64,000 nucleotides of DNA from Sedimentibacter sp. (GTDB lineage Bacteria; Bacillota; Clostridia; Tissierellales; Sedimentibacteraceae). Location: contig JAHDLA010000020.1 of assembly GCA_018436705.1 (NCBI GenBank), positions 98,013 through 162,012 of the forward strand. The letters are read 5' to 3'. The notes under the pieces were generated by a model. It worked only from the letters and a program-made list of their open reading frames with translations. It ran no database searches and was not told the origin of the DNA. Numbering within the stretch: the first letter of the stretch is position 1; the number at the start of each line of letters is the position of its first letter. Shown here one piece after another: positions 32,738 to 41,059 of this stretch. The position numbers and the translations under genes were made by a program.

Positions 32738-33301
32738 ATGATAGATACCGAACGCCTCTCAATTGTGGAAGCAGTTGAATCGGAAATTGCTGCTATTATT
32801 GACATTGAAAGTCATAAGGATAATCGGAACTTTCTTTGGATTGGCACTTATGAGGAACATAAAGCCGAGATTGAAGACATTAACCACCTATTACTTGTTT
32901 TTAAATGTAAAAATAATCATGTTATTGTAGGATATGCACTTATAAGATTGGATTTCAAGTCTGAAATTTTTGAGCTAAGGAGAATTGCTATCTCCGATAA
33001 AGGAAAAGGCTATGGTAAAGAGGCAATGCTAGCACTTTTAAAATATGCATTTAAAGAAAAAAACATGAATCGTTTCTGGCTTGACGTATATCCAGATAAT
33101 ATTATCGGAATAAAACTTTATGAAGGACTCGGAATGCATTGCGATGGAGTGTTAAGACAAAACTATAAATCAGAAAGAGGTTATCTCGACCAAATTATAT
33201 ACTCTATGTTGAAAAGTGAATATTTCCTAATATTTGGATTGGCTCAGTTACGCGAGCCACGAGCCAGAGGGACGATTCCAAAAGCTAAAAAACAAGATTA
33301 A
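32738..33301 (+). CDS. GNAT-family N-acetyltransferase
   Basis: 187 residues with acetyl-CoA motif RRIAISDKGKGYGKEAMLAL and the RimI/SpeG-like NRFWLDVYPDNIIGIKLYEG. The last 25 residues (LREPRARGTIPKAKKQD) are an unusual basic tail beyond the normal end of the fold. They overlap the convergent TSUP gene by 17 bases. The tail may come from a lost stop codon or a fusion at this junction. Substrate unknown. The ribosome site is AAAGGAAG. Confidence 0.88.
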   Translation: MIDTERLSIVEAVESEIAAIIDIESHKDNRNFLWIGTYEEHKAEIEDINHLLLVFKCKNNHVIVGYALIRLDFKSEIFELRRIAISDKGKGYGKEAMLALLKYAFKEKNMNRFWLDVYPDNIIGIKLYEGLGMHCDGVLRQNYKSERGYLDQIIYSMLKSEYFLIFGLAQLREPRARGTIPKAKKQD

Positions 33302-34049
33302 AAAGCATTTTACAAGTTACCGCTAATGCCATTGTTATAAAAATAGGTTTAATTAATTTTGAGCCGTGGATAAGTGCGAATTTGGTACCAAACCTTGCTC
33401 CAAACATCATTGCTATTGCTATTGGAACGCCATATAAAAAGTTCACTTTACCACCTATTATAAAGACAATTAATGAAGCAATATTAGTAGTGAAATTTAT
33501 AACTCTTGCATTTCCTCCAGCCTTTATAAAATTAAATCCATATATTCTTATAAGACCGAAGATTAGAAAAGCGCCAACGCCAGGGCCAAAAAACCCATCA
33601 TAGAAACCAAGTATAAAAGCAAAAATCGATCCGACTGTTATATTTTTTTTATTTGTTCCCACAAACTTATTCTCGACCCCTATAGACTTTGAAAATGAAC
33701 TATAAATACCAATGAATATTACTAAAATAAGAACCAATGTCTGCAAAATACTTTCTGCAATCTTAAGAACAGTACACACCCCAAAGATTGCCCCAATGAA
33801 GGCAGAAGGGATTAAATACTTTAGAATTGTAAAATTTGTATTACCGGAGCGTATATACTTAATGGAACTAGTTAAAGAAGAAGCTGTTGAAGAAAACTTG
33901 CTTGTTCCTAATGTATAATGTACTGGTACACCAGCTATCAAAAATGCTGGAAGAGTTATAAGCCCCCCTCCGCCAGCTATTGAATCAATAAAAGCCGCAA
34001 TAAAACATGCAAGACATAAAAACAAAATTTTTAATATCATGTAATCCAC
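33285..34049 (-). CDS. TSUP-family (TauE/SafE) anion transporter
   Basis: 254 residues, about eight membrane segments, with the TSUP signatures IDSIAGGGGLITLPAFLIAG, then VPVHYTLGTSKFSSTASSLT, and GFYDGFFGPGVGAFLIFGLI. TSUP carriers export sulfite, sulfoacetate or related organosulfur anions. It is divergent from a LysR gene, the usual genetic arrangement. The C-terminal stop overlaps the convergent GNAT gene. Confidence 0.9.
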   Translation of the reverse strand: MDYMILKILFLCLACFIAAFIDSIAGGGGLITLPAFLIAGVPVHYTLGTSKFSSTASSLTSSIKYIRSGNTNFTILKYLIPSAFIGAIFGVCTVLKIAESILQTLVLILVIFIGIYSSFSKSIGVENKFVGTNKKNITVGSIFAFILGFYDGFFGPGVGAFLIFGLIRIYGFNFIKAGGNARVINFTTNIASLIVFIIGGKVNFLYGVPIAIAMMFGARFGTKFALIHGSKLIKPIFITMALAVTCKMLFNLVF

Positions 34050-34142
34050 CTATTCTTACAATATTTTTGAATTGCTTAGCTAAGTATGATAATATAATAC
34101 ATAAATAAATATCATTTGTACAACGAATTTATATGAGTGTAA

Positions 34143-34161
34143 TAATCGACATTTTCGATTA
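34143..34161. promoter_or_regulatory. LysR-type operator (19-bp inverted repeat)
   Basis: TAATCGA, CATTT, TCGATTA: a perfect dyad 35 bases upstream of the LysR start and 94 from the TSUP start. It includes the T-N11-A pattern of LysR sites, so it probably serves both autoregulation and control of the exporter. Confidence 0.68.
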
Positions 34162-34195
34162 TAAACGAAAATTAGTTGTGTTTTGGAGGATTATA

Positions 34196-35077
34196 ATGGG
34201 CCAGGAAATATATAAAACTTTTATAATTGTTGCAGAAACAAAGAATTTCTCTAAAGCTGCCGAACGATTAAATGTTGTCCAATCAACGGTTTCAAACAGA
34301 ATAAAAGAGCTCGAAAAAAGCGTGGAAAAAAATTTGTTTACCAGAAACAATAAAAGAGTTGAGATTACTAATGCGGGGCGTATACTTTTGCCATATGCAA
34401 AAAAAATTGTTCAGATGGAAGAAGATGGACAACATAGATTAAAAATTGGAGACCATTACGAAGAAAGTCTTTACATTGAAAGCGCGGACTCCATTTTTAG
34501 AGGAACAGTAATTAAGACTGTTGCATGGTATATGAACATTCATAAAAAAGTGGCTGTTAAGATAAAAATTCGTCATTCCGAAGATATTATACAAAACCTG
34601 TTAGATAATATGGTTGATGTTGGTTTTACATATATAAAACCGGTATCTAGCAAATTAGAAGTCTATAAATTTCAAGAAGAAGAGATTATACTTGTAACAA
34701 ATAAAATGAATCATACTTATATTGATGGAATTAGTGCAAAAGAATTACAAAATATAGGCCTTTTCTATTCAGGAATAGGGGAAAAATTTAATGATTGGTT
34801 ATATTCTTTATATCCTCATAATCATATTTTCCATCTGGATTTTAGTCATGCATCCAATTTAATTGAATTTTTAAAAGAAGGTATTGGATATGGATTTGTT
34901 TTGAAATCTGCAGTAAAAAATGAACTTTATTCAAATGAACTGATAGAAATTAAGCTTATTGATAGAAAGCCGCCCAAATTGCAGAGTTATATGATTATAA
35001 ATAAAAAAAGAATCGATTCTCCGCCAATAAAATACTGGCTCGAGGCTTTACAAGGCTATGGTCATTCTGGGGATTGA
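34196..35077 (+). CDS. LysR-family transcriptional regulator
   Basis: 293 residues from ATG 34196 (TGGAGG upstream); the open frame starts at 34133, but its first 21 codons cover the operator and lack a ribosome site. The winged helix is at 1-60 (FIIVAETKNFSKAAERLNVV, QSTVSNRIKELEKSVEKNLF). A periplasmic-binding-like effector domain follows. Its last codons run into a 60-bp repeat (35074 on). It probably controls the divergent TSUP exporter. Confidence 0.92.
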   Translation: MGQEIYKTFIIVAETKNFSKAAERLNVVQSTVSNRIKELEKSVEKNLFTRNNKRVEITNAGRILLPYAKKIVQMEEDGQHRLKIGDHYEESLYIESADSIFRGTVIKTVAWYMNIHKKVAVKIKIRHSEDIIQNLLDNMVDVGFTYIKPVSSKLEVYKFQEEEIILVTNKMNHTYIDGISAKELQNIGLFYSGIGEKFNDWLYSLYPHNHIFHLDFSHASNLIEFLKEGIGYGFVLKSAVKNELYSNELIEIKLIDRKPPKLQSYMIINKKRIDSPPIKYWLEALQGYGHSGD

Positions 35078-35136
35078 CCTTAAAATGGCTTTGAAATTTA
35101 TTTTAACACATAATATTATATGGTATAATCAGACAA
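35074..35136 (+). repeat. Promoter-like repeat, copy 2 (other copy at 16985)
   Basis: GACCTTAAAATGGCTTTGAA, ATTTATTTTAACACATAA, then GGTATAATCAGACAAAA. It is the counterpart of the segment before the toxin-antitoxin pair, but no such genes follow here. It probably marks the edge of an exchanged or deleted segment. Confidence 0.6.
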
Positions 35137-35207
35137 AATCCGTACTCGTAATATCATAGTTCTGAGTAAAGAATGCAAATAAAAAGATACGTATAAATTC
35201 TGAGTTT

Positions 35208-35345
35208 TCAGCATTTTGCGCGATATATTACTTTCACACAAATGGCGATGATTTCAGAAATTATATTGTGAGTTAGATCAGCGACTAAATGATCCTCAAT
35301 ATAGCCAATCACCTGATTTAAATCATGTAAGATTACTTCACTTTC
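35208..35345 (-). pseudogene. Possible AraC-type regulator scrap
   Basis: The minus strand between two stops encodes LNQVIGYIEDHLVADLTHNI, then ISEIIAICVKVIYRAK. This resembles the start of AraC DNA-binding domains (LNxVIDYIExHLxxxI...). There is no start codon with a ribosome site and no continuation. The similarity is weak. The rest of the 338-base gap (35078-35415) shows only the repeat above. Confidence 0.25.
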
Positions 35346-35415
35346 TTAGTATCTACATAATACTAAAGCTATTTTAACGATACTCGATTTTTTTAATCTA
35401 AATAATATTGTATTG

Positions 35416-36990
35416 TTAAGCTTTTTCCAAAGTAAAGAAAAAAGCTATTCCATGTGCTGTATTGGTCACTCCGTATTCACTGGCATGAAGATCGAGAATA
35501 TCTTTAACGATGGAAAGCCCAAGCCCCTTACCACCTAACCCCTTATTCCTTGATTTTTCAACTCTGTAAAATTTATTCCAGATATTTTGCAGCTCGGTTT
35601 CCGGGAGAGGTTCACCGGGGTTTTCAATTTGAACAAATACCGTATTTCCTTGATTTTCAGCAACAATTTTAATGATACCTTCTCCTTGGGTGTATTTAAT
35701 GGCATTATCAATTAAGTTGGTAAGAACTTGCTCAATGCGAAACATGTCGCCTTTTACTTCCAGGCTTCCCGGAGGTGTTTTTAGATTAAAGATTTTCCCA
35801 GCAAGCTTGTTATTAACAGTATACCTTTCGACAACTGTATTTAAGAGACCGATAAGCGGGAAGTTTTCCAGCTTTAATTTAAAACTGCCGGACTCCAGCT
35901 GGGAGAGATCAAGCATATCTTCCACCAGGGAGGTCATTTTTTTTGCCTCATCAATAATAATATCTACATAATACTCCCGTTTGGCACCCTTGGTAATGTT
36001 GTCCTTGATTCCTTCCGCATAATTGCTGATGAGGGAAATGGGCGTTTTTAATTCATGGGATACCCCGGCGATAAAATCGTTGCGCATAATGTCCAGTTGC
36101 TTTTCCTTTTCAATGTCTTCTTTTAATTTTTCATTGGCTACTCTTAATTCTGAGATGGATGAATCGAGTTTGGCAGAGAGAAAATTCAAAGTTGCGGACA
36201 AACTGCCGATTTCATCCTGGGAGTGATAAGGACACTTAGCGGAGAAATCTAGTTCGGACATTTTTAAAGCCGTCTTGTTTAAGGTGACCAGCGGTTTTGT
36301 GATGATTTTGGAATAAATTAGGGATAAGGCAAAAATTAAAACTAGTGCAATAAGATAGAAATAAATATAAAACTGCCGGATAACTGCTGCGGCTTCTCCA
36401 ATTGGTTGCAGGGAAGCCGCAGCTATTATAATACCGGATACTTCTCTGTCAATAAATATAGGGGAGATTCCCACCAGATTGTTCTGGCCGTCAATTTTGA
36501 CGCCGGAGTTATAGATTATGACCTTCCCTTCATCCACAACCCTAGAGACAGCCATTGGATCAGAGGACCATTGCTGCATTCCGTTAACCAGCATTTTTAT
36601 TTTACTGTCTAAATTGAAATTAATTATATCATCAACGATTGGTGGTGAAGCTGTGGAATCAGAACCGGGTTTTTTCACAATCTTAAGAATCATACGCTTT
36701 TTATCCTCAAAAATACGCAGGGTATCACCGGAGAGATTAAGGACAGCAGTACTGGCGTTATTCTTATTTTGAAATTCAGTTAACAATTCCGAGGAATCGG
36801 TATTGCTTGCCGTTAACTCACTATAAGCTGTGCTAAATTTTTTGAAATTGGCTTCAAAATCCTCTGCCTTTTTTTTAAGATAGAAGTCTTCGATAAATAC
36901 GGTTTGCAACAGCATGGTCAAGCTGATAAAAAGGATAAAGAAGAAAGAGGTAATAACGAACAACTTAAAGGTAATACTTTTATGTCTCAT
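35416..36990 (-). CDS. Sensor histidine kinase
   Basis: 524 residues: TM1 at about 9-31, an extracellular sensor of about 170 residues, TM2 at about 203-225, a HAMP segment, the HisKA phosphoacceptor GVSHELKTPISLISNYAEGI, an N-box (LIDNAIKYTQG) and the G-box GLGGKGLGLSIVKDIL. It overlaps the response regulator gene by four bases (ATGA). The pair is divergent from the ABC/adaptor operon at 37938, which it probably controls. The signal is unknown. Confidence 0.93.
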   Translation of the reverse strand: MRHKSITFKLFVITSFFFILFISLTMLLQTVFIEDFYLKKKAEDFEANFKKFSTAYSELTASNTDSSELLTEFQNKNNASTAVLNLSGDTLRIFEDKKRMILKIVKKPGSDSTASPPIVDDIINFNLDSKIKMLVNGMQQWSSDPMAVSRVVDEGKVIIYNSGVKIDGQNNLVGISPIFIDREVSGIIIAAASLQPIGEAAAVIRQFYIYFYLIALVLIFALSLIYSKIITKPLVTLNKTALKMSELDFSAKCPYHSQDEIGSLSATLNFLSAKLDSSISELRVANEKLKEDIEKEKQLDIMRNDFIAGVSHELKTPISLISNYAEGIKDNITKGAKREYYVDIIIDEAKKMTSLVEDMLDLSQLESGSFKLKLENFPLIGLLNTVVERYTVNNKLAGKIFNLKTPPGSLEVKGDMFRIEQVLTNLIDNAIKYTQGEGIIKIVAENQGNTVFVQIENPGEPLPETELQNIWNKFYRVEKSRNKGLGGKGLGLSIVKDILDLHASEYGVTNTAHGIAFFFTLEKA

Positions 36991-37670
36991 TCTGTCACCT
37001 CAAGTTTATAGCCGATGCCTCGGACGGTAACGATGAACCTACCTTCGCTTTTTATTTTCTGGCGCAGCCTTTTGACATGGGAATCGACATTTCTTAAATC
37101 ACCGTAATATTCATATCCCCAGACCTTGTTCATTATTGTTTCCCGGGAAAGCACTATATTCTTATTTTGGGCAAAATAAACCAAAAGCTCAAACTCTTTG
37201 GGGGTAAGTTCAATAGTCTCTTTGTTCAGGGTAACGGTATGAGCCGGTTCATTAATGAAGAGTCTTCCTATTTGCTGAACTTTCTGCGCTTGCTGAACAG
37301 AAATTTCCGTCCTTTTTAAAAGGGCGTTTATTTTTGCTACCAGGACTTTTAAGCTGAAGGGTTTGGTGACATAATCATCAGCACCGTATTCATAGCCTAA
37401 AAGCTTGTCGTTTTCTTCTGACTTAGCCGTAAGCATAATAATGAGGACTCGTGAATCTTTTTTGCGGATTTGGCGGCAAACGGTCAATCCATCTAATTTT
37501 GGCATCATTATGTCCAGAAGAATCAAATCTACCAGATGATTGTTGAAAAGCTCCAGGGCTTCAACTCCGTCATTAGCGGTTATAACCAGATATTCTTCAT
37601 CATGCAGATAGTCAATCAAAATATCTCGCATCCGGGGCTCGTCCTCTACGATTAAAATTGTTTTATTCAT
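36987..37670 (-). CDS. OmpR-family response regulator
   Basis: 227 residues. The receiver domain has acidic residues in ILIVEDEPRM, the phosphorylated Asp in LILLDIMMPKLD, and the Thr and Lys switch residues in IMLTAKSEE and YVTKPFSL. The C-terminal winged helix includes ELTPKEFELLVYFAQNKN, VWGYEYYGDLRNVDSHVKRL and RGIGYKLE. It acts with the kinase encoded next to it. Confidence 0.95.
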   Translation of the reverse strand: MNKTILIVEDEPRMRDILIDYLHDEEYLVITANDGVEALELFNNHLVDLILLDIMMPKLDGLTVCRQIRKKDSRVLIIMLTAKSEENDKLLGYEYGADDYVTKPFSLKVLVAKINALLKRTEISVQQAQKVQQIGRLFINEPAHTVTLNKETIELTPKEFELLVYFAQNKNIVLSRETIMNKVWGYEYYGDLRNVDSHVKRLRQKIKSEGRFIVTVRGIGYKLEVTE

Positions 37671-37784
37671 AAAGCTATCACCTTATCCTTTAAATATTCT
37701 TTATCTCTCTTGAATTTCTTTTTCGTAAATATTTTAGCATAAGTGCTTGCCCTAGAAAAGGGGAAAGTGGGTTTTGTCATCAAG

Positions 37785-37813
37785 TTGCCATCCAAATACC
37801 ATTAAATTGCCAT
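37785..37813. promoter_or_regulatory. Direct repeat TTGCCAT, candidate response-regulator site
   Basis: TTGCCAT at 37785-37791 and 37807-37813, 22 bp apart, in the 267-base gap between the regulator pair and the operon. OmpR-family regulators usually bind direct repeats in phase with the helix. Inference only. Confidence 0.45.
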
Positions 37814-37937
37814 ATTCACTCCATAGTGTAGCCAAATTTGTTTAGTAAGATAAATTAGTTCCTTGTAGATAGGCGTTAATGTACTCCCATATAAACGACG
37901 GTATGGCGCATTTAGAGAAAAGGCAGGGTAGAAAGTT

Positions 37938-38870
37938 ATGATAGGGAAAGGCAAAAGCAAAAACAAAAAAGACAAATTGGGAAACCTTACATATTCAAAT
38001 AAAAAGCTGAACACTAAAAAGAAAATAAATTTTTTACCTTGGTTATTTCTTGGGCCGAGCCTGCTTGGTTTTGTCCTTTTTTATCTGCTGCCCTTTGTGA
38101 ACGGGCTTTATTTCTCTCTGGTAGACAGCCCTTTTAACGGCAGGTTTGTCGGCCTGCACAACTACTTGGCTTTGTTAAAAAACCAGAGCTTTTTAACTGC
38201 CCTGGCTAATACAGGTAGATTTACCCTTGTCTGTGTCCCGCTGAATGTCATTCTCTCCCTGGGAGTGGCATTGCTCTTAAATCAGAAAATTCAAGGGAGC
38301 AATCTGTTTCGTACAATCTTCATCACTCCGCTGGTCATACCTGTGGCTTCAGTGGTGTTAGTTTGGCAGGCCTTTTTTGACATCAACGGTGTCTTGAATT
38401 CTGTGATTCATGCTTTAGGCTTGACGGCTGTAGATTGGCTGAAGACGGAATGGTCCATGGTGACCATCCTGGTGGTATACCTCTGGAAGAATATTGGTTA
38501 CAGCATGGTCTTATTCCTGGCTGGCTTGCAAAGTATACCGGTTGAATACTACGAATCTGCCAGGATTGATGGAGCCAACCGCCTGCAGGAATTTTTCCGG
38601 ATAACATTGATTTATCTGACCCCTACTACTTTTTTTGTCTTTGTTATCTCGACGATTAATTCCTTTAAGGTTTTCCGGGAGACTTACCTGATTGCCGGGG
38701 AATACCCTCATAGTAGCATCTATATGCTGCAGCACTATATGAACAATATGTTTATGGCTCTGGATTACCAAAAGCTGACCTCGGCAGCCTTTATCATGGC
38801 CGTCTTTATTGTGGCCGTCGTGCTGCTGCTGTTTATAGTGGAGCGCAAAATCAGCAAGCTGATTAACTAA
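37938..38870 (+). CDS. ABC transporter permease, sugar type (MalF-like)
   Basis: 310 residues with six membrane segments. A Lys-rich cytoplasmic N-terminus precedes FLPWLFLGPSLLGFVLFYLL. The EAA loop that contacts the ATPase is EYYESARIDGANRLQEFFRI, followed by LIYLTPT. It belongs to the carbohydrate-uptake (CUT1) group. First gene of a seven-part region of higher G+C; the partner permease follows after 74 bases. Confidence 0.92.
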   Translation: MIGKGKSKNKKDKLGNLTYSNKKLNTKKKINFLPWLFLGPSLLGFVLFYLLPFVNGLYFSLVDSPFNGRFVGLHNYLALLKNQSFLTALANTGRFTLVCVPLNVILSLGVALLLNQKIQGSNLFRTIFITPLVIPVASVVLVWQAFFDINGVLNSVIHALGLTAVDWLKTEWSMVTILVVYLWKNIGYSMVLFLAGLQSIPVEYYESARIDGANRLQEFFRITLIYLTPTTFFVFVISTINSFKVFRETYLIAGEYPHSSIYMLQHYMNNMFMALDYQKLTSAAFIMAVFIVAVVLLLFIVERKISKLIN

Positions 38871-38944
38871 GGGCCCCTTCAGGGAGAGAGCAAAAGACAA
38901 AGGGCTCGTACTTTAAATTAAATTTAGGAAAAGAGGATAAACAA

Positions 38945-39868
38945 ATGCTATCACCTGGAAACTTATTAAATTCTCCAAAGCAGCAAATCCAGAAAATTAA
39001 AATCCATAAGATATTCTGCTTTATCATTCTGCTGTTACTGGCTTTCTTTTTTCTATTTCCCTTAGCTGTTACGATTACCAATTCCTTTATGAGCGAACAA
39101 GAAATCGCCAATAATTATGAGGCGGTGACGGATAAGAGTTTAAGTAGGTATAATGATGGCTTGACAAGTCCCTATGCTCAGTTCGAGCTGATCCCGGATC
39201 TGGTGGTCTTCAGGCAGTATTACGGCGTGCTTATTAAAAAAATTCAGTTTCTCTTAATGTTCTGGAACTCCGTGATGATTACCTTTCCTATTGTCATCGG
39301 GCAGACGGTTGTTGCCACTTTAGCTGCTTATGCCTTTGCCAAAATGAAGTTTAAAGGGAGAAACTTTTTGTTTTTTCTATATATCGTTGTTATGCTCATG
39401 CCTTTCCAGGTAACGCTGGTGCCCAACTATATCATTGCCGGCAAGCTGAGACTGTTGAATAATATTTTATCCATCATCTTCCCAGGTATCTTCAGTACCT
39501 TTGGGGTGTTTCTTTTAAAGCAGTATATGGAGCAGATTATGGATTCTTATTTGGAAGCGGCTAAAGTAGACGGTGCCAACGAATTGATGATTTTTTTGAA
39601 AATTATTGTGCCAATGTCTAAGGCCGGTATCGCAGCCATGGCCATTCTGGTCTTTATTGATAACTGGAACATGGTCGAGCAGCCGTTGATATTTTTACAG
39701 GATGCGGCCAAACAGCCCCTTTCCCTGTACCTTTCCAAAATAATTGATGGCGAAATGGGGCTGGCCTTTGCCGCATCTACCATCTATATGCTGCCGATGC
39801 TGTTGAATTTCCTTTATACCCAAAAATATCTACTGGAAGGGATCCGGCTCTCAGGTATTAAGGGTTAA
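38945..39868 (+). CDS. ABC transporter permease, sugar type (MalG-like)
   Basis: 307 residues, six membrane segments. There is an extracytoplasmic loop after TM1 and an EAA loop SYLEAAKVDGANELMIFLKI, then IVPMSKAGIAAMAILVFIDN. It pairs with the preceding permease to form the CUT1 translocation channel. It has a somewhat longer first loop than standard MalG proteins (SLSRYNDGLTSPYAQFELIP). Confidence 0.92.
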   Translation: MLSPGNLLNSPKQQIQKIKIHKIFCFIILLLLAFFFLFPLAVTITNSFMSEQEIANNYEAVTDKSLSRYNDGLTSPYAQFELIPDLVVFRQYYGVLIKKIQFLLMFWNSVMITFPIVIGQTVVATLAAYAFAKMKFKGRNFLFFLYIVVMLMPFQVTLVPNYIIAGKLRLLNNILSIIFPGIFSTFGVFLLKQYMEQIMDSYLEAAKVDGANELMIFLKIIVPMSKAGIAAMAILVFIDNWNMVEQPLIFLQDAAKQPLSLYLSKIIDGEMGLAFAASTIYMLPMLLNFLYTQKYLLEGIRLSGIKG

Positions 39869-39895
39869 GAAAAATGACAAAAGGAGGACAAAAAA

Positions 39896-41059
39896 TTGCA
39901 CAAAGAACAAACAACGAACAATGTGCAAAGGAATAAGACCATCGGACGCCTTAGCCTGATGTTTATTAGCCTGATGATTATCCTGACCTTTTTCTCCAAT
40001 ACCATAAGTAATTTGACCCTTCCTCGGGTTCAAGCTGCTCGTCCTGCAAACGGAGCTTTGATTAAAGAAATATTCGGGGAAGGGACGGTAGAGGCCAAAC
40101 AGGTCTGGGAAGAATACGTCGAAACCAATTTACGAGTTACAGAAGTCTTCGTAGGGTTGGGGGACAGTGTAAGCCAAGGCCAGCCAATTCTCAGTTTGGA
40201 TGTGAAAAGTCTTCAGGACAGTTACCTGGATGAACAGGCTCATTTAGAGCTTCTGGAGCTTTCCCTAGCCGGGACCGAGGATGTTCTGGAGCAAAAGCAA
40301 AGAGATTATGAGAAGATTAAAGTTCTGTATGAGAATGGTGCTGAAGTGGAAGTCAACCTCTTGAATGCGGAAAAGAGCATGGTGGAAGCGGAAAGAAACT
40401 GCGAAAGTATCCGGCTTAATTTGGAGATACAGGGCAGAAAGGTGGAAAGTTTGGCTCAAGAAGTGGCAAATGGCGGGGTCTATACTGCCCCGTGCGACGG
40501 GATAATTTCTGAATTGAATTTTGCCAAAGGAGAGCTGACCAATAATTTGCTGCCGCTTTTCCAAGTGGCGGATCCTGCTCAGGGATTCCTGTTGGTTGTG
40601 CCCGTTGATGATGATCTGGCTGATTATGCCAAGCCTGGGGATCCGGTTGCGATTAATATTTTCTCCCTGGACAAAAGGGCTGAAGGAAAAATTGCAAGGA
40701 TCGTTGCTAACAACCAGGACCCGGTAGAACAAAAAGATTTGTGGATTGACGTTACGCTGGAAGGACTGGCAGGCGGAGAAAAGGGAGAAATCTACTTAAG
40801 CAAAAAAACAAAGCAATACCCGTCCTTGGTGCCTAACAGTGCAGTCTATACCGATAGCAACGGTTCTTTTGTCTATGTTTTGAAATCCAGAAAAGGACCT
40901 TTGGGTGAGGAAAGCTATGTGCAGAGACTCGACGTCAACGTGGAAGACAGCGATAACGAAAAGTCGGCACTTACCAATCTGATGATGGATGAAGTCATTA
41001 TACAAAGCAATAAAACGCTTAAAGACGGAGATAGAGTTTTAAAGGAGGCGTCAAGTTGA
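39896..41059 (+). CDS. HlyD/RND-type efflux adaptor protein
   Basis: 387 residues from a TTG start (AGGAGGAC six bases upstream). One N-terminal membrane anchor (about 20-42), a barrel/lipoyl half (FGEGTVEAKQVWEEYVETNL, GLGDSVSQGQPILSLDVKSL), a coiled-coil hairpin (about 105-190), the second lipoyl half (GGVYTAPCDGIISELNFAKG) and a C-terminal beta barrel. Such adaptors normally serve MacB-type exporters in the envelope. The gene sits between sugar-ABC permeases and a MacB/FtsX-like gene, so the operon seems to mix import and export parts. Confidence 0.85.
   Translation: MHKEQTTNNVQRNKTIGRLSLMFISLMIILTFFSNTISNLTLPRVQAARPANGALIKEIFGEGTVEAKQVWEEYVETNLRVTEVFVGLGDSVSQGQPILSLDVKSLQDSYLDEQAHLELLELSLAGTEDVLEQKQRDYEKIKVLYENGAEVEVNLLNAEKSMVEAERNCESIRLNLEIQGRKVESLAQEVANGGVYTAPCDGIISELNFAKGELTNNLLPLFQVADPAQGFLLVVPVDDDLADYAKPGDPVAINIFSLDKRAEGKIARIVANNQDPVEQKDLWIDVTLEGLAGGEKGEIYLSKKTKQYPSLVPNSAVYTDSNGSFVYVLKSRKGPLGEESYVQRLDVNVEDSDNEKSALTNLMMDEVIIQSNKTLKDGDRVLKEASS

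Noticed and set aside
34133..34195. Extra 21 residues at the LysR N-terminus
   Set aside because: This part encodes the operator palindrome and has no ribosome site, whereas TGGAGG precedes ATG 34196.
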